The notes beneath the pieces were generated by a model that was not told the origin of the DNA, did no database searches, and was given only the letters and a program-made list of their open reading frames with translations. From Neobacillus sp. PS2-9 (GTDB lineage: Bacteria; Bacillota; Bacilli; Bacillales; Cytobacillaceae), in assembly GCF_030915525.1 (NCBI RefSeq), contig NZ_CP133269.1:1699001-1763000 (forward strand): a stretch of DNA of 64,000 nt, written 5' to 3'. The position numbers and the translations under genes are program-made. Shown here one piece after another: positions 1 to 8,265 of the stretch. The number at the start of each line of letters is the position of its first letter. Positions within the stretch are counted from its first letter, which is position 1.

Positions 1-118
1 CGGCAGAAAGGAAACGCGTATGGGTCCGTCATTAAAGGGACTTGAAGGGGCTCGTCAGCTTAAAAAAGACGACATTACGGATATCGTGACATATATTCGG
101 TCCCTTGAACAGAAATAA
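1..118 (+). CDS. C-terminal end of a c-type cytochrome (partial)
   Basis: The open frame enters from the left edge and ends with TAA at 116-118. The visible 38 residues contain an RMGPSLKG stretch followed by an amphipathic helix ending in TDIVTYIRSL. This is the usual end of class I cytochrome c domains: a Met axial ligand, then a helix with a VxYIRSL pattern. The haem-attachment CxxCH would lie outside the window. A cytochrome c just before a cytochrome c maturation operon makes sense, and the strong terminator after it separates the two units. Identification rests on a short fragment. Confidence 0.55.
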   Translation, partial: GRKETRMGPSLKGLEGARQLKKDDITDIVTYIRSLEQK

Positions 119-121
119 GAA

Positions 122-167
122 AAGTAAAACCCTGAATCCGACTGGATCCAGGGTTTTACTTTTTTTA
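122..167 (+). terminator. Rho-independent terminator after the cytochrome gene
   Basis: An 18-bp near-perfect inverted repeat (122-139 with 144-161, four-base loop GACT) runs straight into a T tract. It begins four bases after the stop codon. Confidence 0.9.
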
Positions 168-514
168 AAATAGAATTTCCTACGATAAATTGTAAAAATA
201 ACAAGGTTTAACAAAAAGTTCATTTTCCAACCGGATAGTAAAAAAGGATTAGGTTTATAGTACTCAATAGAGAGTCTATCTGTGAAATAGGGACTAGAAA
301 TTTTAGTCTACCAATCTAAATTATTGAGAATCTAATAAATGTGAACATTTTGTGGTGGTTTTTTGACGAAATCGCAACGATTTTAACCCTTTAACAAAAT
401 GTACAAAAGTGGTTCAACAACGAGGGGCTGATAACGATTATATTTATTTCAAAGAGGACTATAGTGGAAATTAATGCTACATCGTGATAAGAATTCCACT
501 CAAGGAGGATAAAT
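168..514. other. Intergenic region before the ccm operon
   Basis: This is about 350 bases of AT-rich non-coding DNA between the cytochrome terminator and the first gene of the Ccm cluster. No credible ORF is seen on either strand. The promoter of the operon should lie here, but no good sigma-A box pair stands out; the best is TTCAAC (413-418), 17 bp, GATTAT (436-441), which is weak. A good ribosome site, AAGGAGG (502-508), precedes the ATG at 515. Confidence 0.6.
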
Positions 515-1564
515 ATGCTTAAGAAAAAATTATTCGCATTTTTCGTTATTGTATTATTTGTATCTAGTTACATGATCCCAAAGGCAAGTGCGGAAATGAC
601 ATTTCAAGCGGAGAAGTTCCCATTTAAAGAAATGCAAATTCAAGTAATGCCTGAATTTGATTACCCTGAGGGATGGTCAAGAGATATTCCTTCCTTATTA
701 GTAGGCCAGTACGGAACAATTACAAATAAGAGCGGCCAAGATTATGACGGAAAAATAGAAATTCCAGTACCAGCAATGGAAAAAGGATTTGAGGCCAATC
801 TAGTAGCAGAATTTCCAGAAGAAAATAAGCCGGAAGTACAGCGGCCTTATGATGTGGATAAAGAAAAAGGAATTATTTCTTGGAAACCAGCAAAAGCAAT
901 AAAAAATAACGAAACATACAAATTTGTCATCGAATACTATACCAAATCCGTTGAAGTTAAAAACAAAAAAAGTTTTACATATGAACTTATTCATAAGGCT
1001 GATATTGAACTATTAGATGTCATCTTTTATGCTCCAATGAATGCGAAGGATATCCAACTTGAGCCGAAAGCAGATAATAATTCAAAAAGTGAATATGGTG
1101 AGGAACTCTATTACTACCAATATAAAAATGTAAAAGCCGGAGATAATTTGAAGTATTCCTTCTCATATAAGAAAGACGGGACAGAATCTACCATGGAGGC
1201 GATTAACAAACAACAGCCCCCAAATGATGAAAACCACAGTGGTGTGACTGCGACAGACCAAGTGAAAAGTGGAGGATCTAAAAACACAACACGTCCAATC
1301 ATTGGAGTTGGAGGAGCATCAATCATTGGGATTGCGATCATTATTGCTGGTCTCTTTGTTTTCTTGGGGTTAAAGGGACATACACAATCGTCCAAAGCAG
1401 CAGCTAAGAGTTCAAAACATACTAAACAACAGCCGAAGAAAACGTCTGTCAAAAAAGAAGATAAGTCAACAAATGCTGAAGAAAAGAAAGAACTGCGTAA
1501 AAAGCTTTTAACCGGAAAGATAGACCAAGAAATGTACGAAGAAGAAATGAAAAAACTTATCTAA
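515..1564 (+). CDS. Membrane-anchored extracytoplasmic protein of unknown function in the ccm cluster
   Basis: This 349-residue protein has an N-terminal signal peptide (hydrophobic 6-20, then PKASA), an outside domain of about 220 residues rich in beta-strand-like segments, a low-complexity linker, one membrane helix at about 262-286, a Lys/Ser-rich stretch and a short C-terminal helix containing GKIDQEMYEEEM. The architecture, and parts of the outer domain, resemble the protein at 4931-5926, so the two look like distant paralogues. The C-terminal helix resembles the GKxxxxxYxxxxxxL pattern of CcmI N-terminal tails. It is first in the operon, 14 bases before ccmE. A role in cytochrome c assembly is inferred from position only. 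Confidence 0.75.
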   Translation: MLKKKLFAFFVIVLFVSSYMIPKASAEMTFQAEKFPFKEMQIQVMPEFDYPEGWSRDIPSLLVGQYGTITNKSGQDYDGKIEIPVPAMEKGFEANLVAEFPEENKPEVQRPYDVDKEKGIISWKPAKAIKNNETYKFVIEYYTKSVEVKNKKSFTYELIHKADIELLDVIFYAPMNAKDIQLEPKADNNSKSEYGEELYYYQYKNVKAGDNLKYSFSYKKDGTESTMEAINKQQPPNDENHSGVTATDQVKSGGSKNTTRPIIGVGGASIIGIAIIIAGLFVFLGLKGHTQSSKAAAKSSKHTKQQPKKTSVKKEDKSTNAEEKKELRKKLLTGKIDQEMYEEEMKKLI

Positions 1565-1578
1565 TGAGGTGAGAGTGA

Positions 1579-2031
1579 ATGAAGAAAAATACGATTGTTA
1601 TGCTTGGCGGCTTTGTTATCGCTGCTGCCATCGTTTTCTTGCTTATGGCTGCAACACCTGGGTCAAGTGGAGTCGAATTAACGCTGAAGGAACTGCTGGC
1701 TACCCAGAATCAACATAAAGATGATTTTGTAACGGTAGAAGGGCTATTAATGGAAGACACCATTAAGTGGAATCCAGACAAAATTGAACTTAAGTTTGAT
1801 GTAAAAGACAATGACGGTAATGTTATGCATGTGATTCATAACGGACCTAAACCAGATAACTTTTCTGAAGGTGTGATAACTATTCTTCAGGGAGCTCCAA
1901 CAAAAAAAGACACTTTTGAAGCAGAAACAGTAAAAACAAGATGTCCTTCTAAATACGAAGGAAAAGATATGAAGGATTATGATCCTGAATCACATAAAGA
2001 TAAGTTAAATCAACCACCGAAAGAAAAATAA
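1579..2031 (+). CDS. ccmE: Cytochrome c maturation haem chaperone CcmE, CxxxY variant
   Basis: CcmE is the membrane-tethered OB-fold chaperone that takes haem from CcmABCD and hands it to CcmF. This 150-residue protein has one N-terminal membrane helix (5-25) and then the expected domain, with the VxVEGLL and DNDGNVMHVIHNGPKPDNF segments typical of the family. The usual haem-binding HxxxY is replaced by C122-P-S-K-Y126 (TGT at 1942-1944). CxxxY CcmE proteins are known from archaea and Desulfovibrio. No other candidate haem-binding His sits at that position. The charged tail after residue 128 is family-typical. GAGGTGAG precedes the ATG. Confidence 0.9.
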   Translation: MKKNTIVMLGGFVIAAAIVFLLMAATPGSSGVELTLKELLATQNQHKDDFVTVEGLLMEDTIKWNPDKIELKFDVKDNDGNVMHVIHNGPKPDNFSEGVITILQGAPTKKDTFEAETVKTRCPSKYEGKDMKDYDPESHKDKLNQPPKEK

Positions 2032-2056
2032 TAGGCTAACGTAAGAAGGTGACGAA

Positions 2057-4039
2057 ATGTATTTATTTGCTAATGCAACAATTTATATAGGTTTAGCCAT
2101 TGCCATTTATACACTCCTCATTCTAACATTGGGGATTAGTACAAAAAATCAAAGGTTCATAAATAGTGGTAAAGGTGGAGTGATTGCATTACTAGTTTGT
2201 TCATCACTAGCAATGATCTCCTTGTTCTACCTTTTAGCATCATCACAGTTCCAGTATGAATATGTTCATGATTATACAAGTAGTGAGCTTCCGATTATTT
2301 ACAAGCTTACTGCCTTATGGGCAGGTAATGCTGGTTCATTATTACTTTGGACATTTTTCTTAACGCTTTACACTGTGATGATTGTCTTTTCAAGGAAAAT
2401 GAGAGGAAATCCGATGGTACCCTATATTTCAGCCATTCTTATGGCAAATGCGGTATTCTTCTTCTTTATCCTTGGATTTGTAGCAAAACCATTCGTATTA
2501 TTAAATGAAGTTCCGATTGAAGGTAAGGGCTTAAATCCAATGCTTCAGAACCCTGGGATGATTATTCATCCAGTTACGCTTTATCTTGGGTATGTTGGTC
2601 TTGCTATCCCATTCGCTTTTGCAATGGCAGCATTGATTTTAAAGAATGTTGATGATTTTTGGATTAAGATGACAAGACGTTGGACGATTATTGCCTGGTT
2701 ATTTTTAAGTCTTGGGAATATTTTCGGGGGACAATGGGCGTATGTTGAGCTTGGATGGGGTGGTTACTGGGCATGGGATCCAGTAGAAAATGCCTCCTTT
2801 ATGCCATGGTTAACGGCCACTGCCTTCCTTCATTCCGTGATGATTCAAGAACGAAAAAACATGCTGAAAATATGGAATATCAGCTTAATCATTGTTTCAT
2901 ATGCACTAACATTATTTGGTACATTCCTAGTCCGAAGCGGTGTCCTAACATCTGTTCATGCATTTGCCAATTCAAACCTAGGATTATACTTTTTAATTTT
3001 CATGGGGATTGCTGTTATTCTAGCCCTTTATGTGTTAATGAGTCGTTACAACCTGTTAAAACGTAGTGCAGGTGAATTTAATTCTTTTGTTTCAAAAGAA
3101 AGTAGTTTCCTAGTTAACAATCTTTTACTTGTTGGTGCAGCTTTTGCTGTATTCTGGGGAACCATTTTCCCATTAGTATCAGAAGCAATTCGCGGAACAA
3201 AGGTGACAGTGGGCCTACCATTCTTTAATAAAGTAGAGGCACCAATATTATTATCCATGATGTTTGTTATGGCTGTTTGTCCAATGCTTGCTTGGCAGCG
3301 TTCTACTGTAAAAAACCTTAGGAAAAACTTCTTAATTCCATCCATACTTGCTGTTGTTGGTATGATTCTAATGGTTGTTTTAGGGATCCAAAAGGCATGG
3401 GCTGTCATAGGATATGGGGTTATTATTCTATTACTAGTTACTCATTACTTAGAGTTTTATAGAGGTGTGAAAGCTAGACGGAAAATGACGAAAGAAGCAC
3501 CTCTTGTAGCACTTTATAGATTAATGATACGTAATCGCCGCCGCTATGGAGGATATATTGTTCACCTTGGCATCGCATTCATTACGATGGGGATTATCGG
3601 TTCACAAAACTATGATTTAGAGACAATGAAAACAGTAGCACTAGGTCAGTCTATTGAGTTAAAGGACTATCGCATTAACTATGATCGCCTGGACCAGAAA
3701 AAAGAAGGAATTAACGATATTGTCTATGCAGATGTTACCGTGTTTAGGAATGGTAAGAAGCTTGGCACATTCCAACCGGAAAAAGTATTTTATGGTAACT
3801 GGGAGCAGCCATCATCTGAGGTAGCTATTATTTCATCGGTTAAGGAAGATTTATATATCGTCCTTAGTGCATGGGAAGATGATGGAAAGGCTACATTTGT
3901 TGTAAAAGTAAACCCAATGATGAACTGGTTATGGTTTGGTTCCTTTATGATTGTTATTGGTGCACTTTTCGCCATTTGGAATGGAAAATATCAAAATGTC
4001 ACTCCAAGATACACAGGAGTACGAAGAGAGGTGTCTTAA
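2057..4039 (+). CDS. ccmF: Cytochrome c haem lyase subunit CcmF
   Basis: CcmF is the multi-pass membrane haem lyase core that moves haem from CcmE to apocytochrome c. The 660 residues match the family length. Visible hallmarks are the tryptophan-rich WWD domain (about 226-251, with GGYWAWDPVENASF), an HPVTLYLGY segment with H171, H259 at TAFLHS, H301 in SVHAFA and H503 in the YGGYIVHLG helix, which corresponds to the haem b ligand of proteobacterial CcmF. Many membrane helices are present, plus an outside domain near the C-terminus (about 516-630) before the last helix. Two bases separate its stop from the ATG of ccmH. Confidence 0.95.
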   Translation: MYLFANATIYIGLAIAIYTLLILTLGISTKNQRFINSGKGGVIALLVCSSLAMISLFYLLASSQFQYEYVHDYTSSELPIIYKLTALWAGNAGSLLLWTFFLTLYTVMIVFSRKMRGNPMVPYISAILMANAVFFFFILGFVAKPFVLLNEVPIEGKGLNPMLQNPGMIIHPVTLYLGYVGLAIPFAFAMAALILKNVDDFWIKMTRRWTIIAWLFLSLGNIFGGQWAYVELGWGGYWAWDPVENASFMPWLTATAFLHSVMIQERKNMLKIWNISLIIVSYALTLFGTFLVRSGVLTSVHAFANSNLGLYFLIFMGIAVILALYVLMSRYNLLKRSAGEFNSFVSKESSFLVNNLLLVGAAFAVFWGTIFPLVSEAIRGTKVTVGLPFFNKVEAPILLSMMFVMAVCPMLAWQRSTVKNLRKNFLIPSILAVVGMILMVVLGIQKAWAVIGYGVIILLLVTHYLEFYRGVKARRKMTKEAPLVALYRLMIRNRRRYGGYIVHLGIAFITMGIIGSQNYDLETMKTVALGQSIELKDYRINYDRLDQKKEGINDIVYADVTVFRNGKKLGTFQPEKVFYGNWEQPSSEVAIISSVKEDLYIVLSAWEDDGKATFVVKVNPMMNWLWFGSFMIVIGALFAIWNGKYQNVTPRYTGVRREVS

Positions 4040-4040
4040 T

Positions 4041-4547
4041 ATGAGAAACAAACTTTATATAGGGCTCCTCATCCTTGCGTTTATCTTTCAAGGTTCATTC
4101 ATCCGAGTGGAAGCAGCAAAACAAATTGACTATAAATCTGCAGAGTTTAAAGCAGTTGCCCAGCAATTTGCCTGTACATGCGGCTGTGGGCAGGATCATT
4201 ATGAATGTGACCCCAATACTTGCAGTCTCACTACCGATTTTAAAAAGGATTTAGTAGAGATGATGAACAAGGGCTGGGATAAAGATAAAATCCGTGAATA
4301 TTATGTCAATATTTACGGTGAAGAGATCTTGACGTCACCGGAAAAAAGCGGATTTAGTTTAACTGCTTGGATTCTACCCTTTGTTGTGTTAGGAGCAGCA
4401 GCAATCGCAGTATTTATGATCATTCGTAAATGGGTGAAAAAAAGAGGAACTGAAGAAGTTGTCTCTGAATACGAGGACACAAGTGATGAAGTTGAAGGAG
4501 AAATCCTTTCTTCCATGATCGATGAAGAACGCAAAAAGTATCTTTAG
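4041..4547 (+). CDS. ccmH: CcmH/CcmL-type apocytochrome thiol protein, CxCxC variant
   Basis: CcmH keeps the CxxCH cysteines of apocytochrome reduced and works with CcmG and CcmF. I use the ATG at 4041, one base after the ccmF stop, giving 168 residues with a signal peptide or anchor (4-24), the thiol domain and a membrane helix at about 108-131. The family pattern GWDKDKIREYYVNIYGEEIL fits. The redox motif is unusual: instead of LRCxxC there is FACTCGCG, with C45, C47 and C49, and further cysteines at 56 and 61. An ORF start at 3951 would overlap ccmF deeply and is rejected. Confidence 0.87.
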   Translation: MRNKLYIGLLILAFIFQGSFIRVEAAKQIDYKSAEFKAVAQQFACTCGCGQDHYECDPNTCSLTTDFKKDLVEMMNKGWDKDKIREYYVNIYGEEILTSPEKSGFSLTAWILPFVVLGAAAIAVFMIIRKWVKKRGTEEVVSEYEDTSDEVEGEILSSMIDEERKKYL

Positions 4548-4559
4548 GATGTGAACAAA

Positions 4560-4934
4560 ATGCAGGATATTTCAATCATCTCGATGATTTTTACAGCAGC
4601 AATAGCGCTGACTTGTCTATTTTTAATATTGTCACCATTATTTAAGTGGGATGCGTATATAGCTATTAGCACAAAAACTCAGGATATAGGGACAACCAAA
4701 GAAGCTCTTTTGACCACTCTTAACGAGATAGAATTTGAATACAAGATGGATAAAATATCGCACACTGATTATAAGGTTTTAAAGAGACAATACGAAACAG
4801 AAGTTGCAAGTATCATGAAGGAAGAAGAACAATTGATTGATAAAAGTGTTGATGTTGATTTAATGGCAGAAGTAGAAAAAGAAATCGAGGAACAAATGCA
4901 AAGCTATAAAAATAAAAAGGGGGAAGGAAAGTGA
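4560..4934 (+). CDS. Short CcmI/CycH-like membrane protein
   Basis: This 124-residue protein has one N-terminal membrane helix (about 9-27) and then a charged helical region containing LNEIEFEYKMDKISHTDYKVL. That resembles the N-terminal segment of CcmI (CycH), in which a LxELExDxxxGKLSxxDYxxL pattern follows the first helix. The tetratricopeptide part of CcmI is absent. I prefer the ATG at 4560 over GTG 4551 because AGGA (4546-4549) then has proper spacing. Its stop overlaps the next start (GTGA), which indicates translational coupling. Function is inferred. Confidence 0.7.
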   Translation: MQDISIISMIFTAAIALTCLFLILSPLFKWDAYIAISTKTQDIGTTKEALLTTLNEIEFEYKMDKISHTDYKVLKRQYETEVASIMKEEEQLIDKSVDVDLMAEVEKEIEEQMQSYKNKKGEGK

Positions 4935-5926
4935 TCAAGAAAATCACAGTCTTCTTCCTTGGACTGATGCTGCTACTACCGTTCCACGGTTTGGCGGCAT
5001 CTGATTCAAAGGTTACCGTTGATATGCATTATATTGTGGTCAGTCCAGCTGAAGATGGATCAACCAATATGATGAATATGGTGAACTATTCTAATACGTC
5101 TGGTGAGGAGTATAAAGGGATTGGGCAAGGTGAGTCAGTATTAAATGTCTCCATTCCAAAAGGAGCCAAAGATCTAAATTTTCTAGATAACAAGATTGCT
5201 TTTAAAGAAGTTGATAAAGGCTTTATTACAACCACACCGGTTCCAGCAAATCAAACAATGGTCCTTCCATATAGCTATAGAATGCCAAAGGGAGAAGAAA
5301 TCAATATAACAGCAGATTACTCTGTTCAAATGATGCAGATTCTTGTGCCAGAAGGTATGGGAAGCATTGAAGTAAAGGGCATAGAGGCAACGAGCCAAGG
5401 GCTCTTCAAATTTGATGACCAAAATTATTTTGGCTATAGCATAGAAGGTATTAAAGCAAACCAAACATTCACAATGGTGTACAACAAAGATGTTCAGCCA
5501 CCATCGGATAAAACGGCTAAGAGTCAAAATGCAAGTGAAAATGCAAACAATAGTTCAGTCACACACACTGCACCTGCTTTTCATAATCCAGGTCATTTAA
5601 GGATGTGGGCACAGTCTCCATTACATCGTTTTAATCCTCACGTCTTTCTAATCATTATTGGTGCTATTTTAATTGCGGGCATTTCTTACTATGCTTACTT
5701 TAGAAGAAAAGCGAGATTAGAAGAAGAACGACTAGGCGCTGATAAAGAAGAAAAAGCCTTTAAGCAGCTAATGGCTAAGCAAAAGGCTATTCTAGATAAG
5801 ATTATCGAGTTAGAAGAGACCTTTGGTGATGGAAAGCTATCAGAGAACGACTATCACGCAAAGCTTGCTGCTTATAAACAGCATTTAGTCCAAGTGAAAT
5901 TAAATTTACGTAACTATGTTGAATAG
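4931..5926 (+). CDS. Second membrane-anchored protein of unknown function in the ccm cluster
   Basis: The gene starts with GTG overlapping the previous stop, behind a strong GGGGGAAGG site. The 331 residues comprise a signal peptide (4-23), a beta-rich outer domain (about 25-190), a Ser/Asn linker, a membrane helix at about 237-256 and a cytoplasmic coiled-coil tail (260-331) holding ETFGDGKLSENDYHAKL. The outer domain and layout parallel the protein at 515-1564, and the tail repeats the CcmI-like GKLSxxxY pattern. I do not recognise a described family. It may replace part of CcmI or act as an apocytochrome or haem-handling partner. Confidence 0.75.
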   Translation: MIKKITVFFLGLMLLLPFHGLAASDSKVTVDMHYIVVSPAEDGSTNMMNMVNYSNTSGEEYKGIGQGESVLNVSIPKGAKDLNFLDNKIAFKEVDKGFITTTPVPANQTMVLPYSYRMPKGEEINITADYSVQMMQILVPEGMGSIEVKGIEATSQGLFKFDDQNYFGYSIEGIKANQTFTMVYNKDVQPPSDKTAKSQNASENANNSSVTHTAPAFHNPGHLRMWAQSPLHRFNPHVFLIIIGAILIAGISYYAYFRRKARLEEERLGADKEEKAFKQLMAKQKAILDKIIELEETFGDGKLSENDYHAKLAAYKQHLVQVKLNLRNYVE

Positions 5927-5950
5927 CAGCTGGAATGGGAGGGACCGCAA

Positions 5951-6655
5951 TTGATTGACATAAAGAAGCTAACGAAGCAAGCTGACAATAAACTGATCTT
6001 ACGTGGGATAGACCTCTCGATAAAAAAAGGGGAAACAGTTGCCATACTAGGACCTAACGGTGCTGGTAAAAGTACGCTTTTAAAGGTGCTAGCAACATTA
6101 ATAAAACCAACATCTGGATTGGTTAAAATAAATGGTTTAGATCTCAAAAAGGACCATATCGAGATAAAAAAAACATTGGGTTATTTACCCCATTCCAGTC
6201 TGCTATACGATCATTATTCTCCACTTGAAAATTTAGTTTTCTTTGGGAATATTTACGGAGTTAAGAATGTGGAGGAGAAAGCCATTCAACTGGTTAAAGA
6301 AGTAGGATTATCCTTCTTTTTGAATGAGCCGGTTAAGAACTTTTCCCGCGGTATGTTACAAAGGATTGCCATTGCACGAGCCATTGTTCATGACCCAGAA
6401 GTTCTCCTGTTAGATGAACCACACACAGGGTTAGATCAAGGTGCTATAACAATTCTTAATAATGTAATCCTTTCTATGAAGGATAAAGGTGCGACCACAT
6501 TAATGGTTACGCATGATTTTAAACAAGCAGCCGAGATTTGTGATCGAATTATTATTGTTAAAAATGGGAAGATCGTCGATGACTTTAAAATGGAGAGACA
6601 TAATTTAGGGTACGTTTCCGAAAAATACGAGCTTCAAGTGGAGGGAGTCTCATGA
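5951..6655 (+). CDS. ccmA: Haem exporter ATP-binding protein CcmA
   Basis: CcmA is the ATPase of the CcmABCD complex, which releases holo-CcmE from CcmC. The 234 residues show Walker A GPNGAGKST (34-42), a signature FSRGMLQR and Walker B VLLLDEPHTGLD, with the switch His in VTHD. Translation starts at TTG 5951 behind GGGAGGG. The stop overlaps the ccmB ATG (ATGA). The order ccmA-ccmB-ccmC-ccmD-ccmG is that of classical System I operons, which separates it from unrelated ABC-2 exporters. Confidence 0.9.
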   Translation: MIDIKKLTKQADNKLILRGIDLSIKKGETVAILGPNGAGKSTLLKVLATLIKPTSGLVKINGLDLKKDHIEIKKTLGYLPHSSLLYDHYSPLENLVFFGNIYGVKNVEEKAIQLVKEVGLSFFLNEPVKNFSRGMLQRIAIARAIVHDPEVLLLDEPHTGLDQGAITILNNVILSMKDKGATTLMVTHDFKQAAEICDRIIIVKNGKIVDDFKMERHNLGYVSEKYELQVEGVS

Positions 6656-7332
6656 ACTTATTTCGTACAGCCCTCTTACTAGCAAAAAAAGATCTGTATT
6701 CTGAATTAAAAACAAAGCAAATTCTAGTAACACAAATAATATTTGCGGGACTTGTGATTGTCGTTTTCAGCTTTGCCTTTGATCCTGCTAATAATACAAC
6801 AAAGGCTGTCATCCCAGGGGTGGTTTGGGTCATTATCGTATTTGCCGGCATTTTAGGCCTTAACCGGTCCTTTATCTCGGAGCAGCGAAATGATACGATT
6901 CAAGGATTATTTGTTGCACCGATGGAGGCAGCAAGTATTTATTTAGGAAAATTTCTTGCGAATTTTATCATGATCCTTGTGGTTGAACTAGTTTCGATAC
7001 CGTTTCTATTTTTATTATTTGATTTTAAATTTTTTGGAAGTATTCCATATTTCATTTTAGTAGTTTTCCTAGGAAGCTTCGGATTTATAGCAATCGGCAC
7101 ATTCTTGGCTGCGCTTTCTGCCAATTCAAAAAGCAGTGAAATGCTACTGCCGTTACTATTATTCCCGATTACTACTCCGATATTAATTGGTGTGGTTCAA
7201 GCAACTCGAATTATCTTAACGAATATGGAGAAGTTTTCTAGTGCTTTAGCGTGGATCCAATTGGTTACCGCGTATGATGTGATATTCTTTGTGATTTGTA
7301 TATTATTAATTGATTATGTTTTGGAGGTTTAA
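6652..7332 (+). CDS. ccmB: Haem exporter membrane subunit CcmB
   Basis: CcmB is the membrane partner of CcmA. The 226-residue protein has about six membrane segments and the family features RSFISEQRNDTIQGL after the second helix, and LLPLLLFPITTPILIGVV late in the sequence. Its start overlaps the ccmA stop by four bases and its stop abuts ccmC, so all three are probably co-translated. Confidence 0.9.
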   Translation: MNLFRTALLLAKKDLYSELKTKQILVTQIIFAGLVIVVFSFAFDPANNTTKAVIPGVVWVIIVFAGILGLNRSFISEQRNDTIQGLFVAPMEAASIYLGKFLANFIMILVVELVSIPFLFLLFDFKFFGSIPYFILVVFLGSFGFIAIGTFLAALSANSKSSEMLLPLLLFPITTPILIGVVQATRIILTNMEKFSSALAWIQLVTAYDVIFFVICILLIDYVLEV

Positions 7333-8097
7333 ATGATGAGTATGAATCTCGAACGAGAGAAAGCGATACTTCCTGAGGCTCAGTTGGCTGATACTAAAAA
7401 ACGTAATGTATCCCGTATTTTGTTTGTCGGCACAGTGATCTCCATGTTAGTTTCCCTATATTTTATTTTTATTTTTGCAGCAGAAGAAACAACCATGCAT
7501 GCAGCGCAAAAAATCTTTTATTTTCATGTAAGTTCAGCGTGGCTAGCCTTTATGGCGTTTTTTGTGACATTCGTGTTCAGTATTTTGTTTTTAATCAAGC
7601 GGAAAAGAATTTTTGATACTTACGCCTATGTATCCGCAGAGATTGGTGTTGTTTTCACCATTATTGTTTTGACAACAGGACCTATTTGGGCAAGATCAGC
7701 CTGGAACACCTGGTGGGTGTGGGAACCAAGATTAATTACAACTTTAATCCTATTTTTTATCTATATTGCCTACATTATGATTCGACAAATGGATGGAGTG
7801 TGGGATAAAAAAGCACGACTAGCATCTGTATTTGGAATCATAGGGTTCGCCGATGTTCCGATCGTATTCTTTGCTATTCGCTGGTGGCAAACGAAATTTC
7901 ACCCAATTGTTTTTGGTGAGGGGCCTTCCCAAAAAGGTGGCGGAATTGAGGACAGTATGCTTGTAGCGTTACTTATCACAATTACTGCGTTCACTATTTT
8001 TTATGCCTACCTTCTTCATAAAGGTGTTTCCTTTGAAAATATGAAAATTAAAGTAGAACGTTATAAAGAAAAATTAAGAGAACAATTAGAAAACTAG
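7333..8097 (+). CDS. ccmC: Haem-loading membrane protein CcmC
   Basis: CcmC presents haem to CcmE. The 254 residues contain six membrane helices, the FHVSSAWLAF segment with H65, the tryptophan-rich NTWWVWEPRL motif (125-133, equivalent to the WWD domain) and H190 in WWQTKFHP. These are the two external haem-ligand histidines expected in CcmC. GGAGG (7323-7327) serves the ATG at 7333; ATG 7342 is an alternative. The WEPRL form differs slightly from the usual WDPRL. Confidence 0.92.
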   Translation: MMSMNLEREKAILPEAQLADTKKRNVSRILFVGTVISMLVSLYFIFIFAAEETTMHAAQKIFYFHVSSAWLAFMAFFVTFVFSILFLIKRKRIFDTYAYVSAEIGVVFTIIVLTTGPIWARSAWNTWWVWEPRLITTLILFFIYIAYIMIRQMDGVWDKKARLASVFGIIGFADVPIVFFAIRWWQTKFHPIVFGEGPSQKGGGIEDSMLVALLITITAFTIFYAYLLHKGVSFENMKIKVERYKEKLREQLEN

Positions 8098-8109
8098 GAG
8101 GAATCTAAA

Positions 8110-8241
8110 ATGAACTATGAATATATGTTGGGTGCCTATTCCGTAGCATGGGTTGTAATTTTTGCGTATATGCTTATTGTTGGTAAAAGACATACGAAGC
8201 TGAAGAAGGAAATAGAGTTCTTAAAACAACTAGAAAAATAA
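8110..8241 (+). CDS. ccmD: CcmD, small subunit of the haem-release complex
   Basis: This 43-residue protein reads MNYEYMLGAYSVAWVV at its start, with one membrane helix (8-25) followed by a basic, coiled-coil-like tail (KRHTKLKKEIEFLKQLEK). That is the classic CcmD layout and length. A strong GGAGG lies upstream. It sits between ccmC and ccmG as in proteobacterial operons. Confidence 0.85.
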   Translation: MNYEYMLGAYSVAWVVIFAYMLIVGKRHTKLKKEIEFLKQLEK

Positions 8242-8265
8242 GCAAGGGGAGCAGGAGGAAACAAG

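Noticed and set aside
1114..1452. Long antisense ORFs such as 1114-1452, 3046-3408, 38248-38691 and 13205-13651 on the minus strand
   Set aside because: Shadows of strong genes, with no ribosome sites, no family similarity and biased composition.
3951..4040. Extension of CcmH into ccmF
   Set aside because: 90-base overlap with ccmF; the signal peptide begins at ATG 4041.
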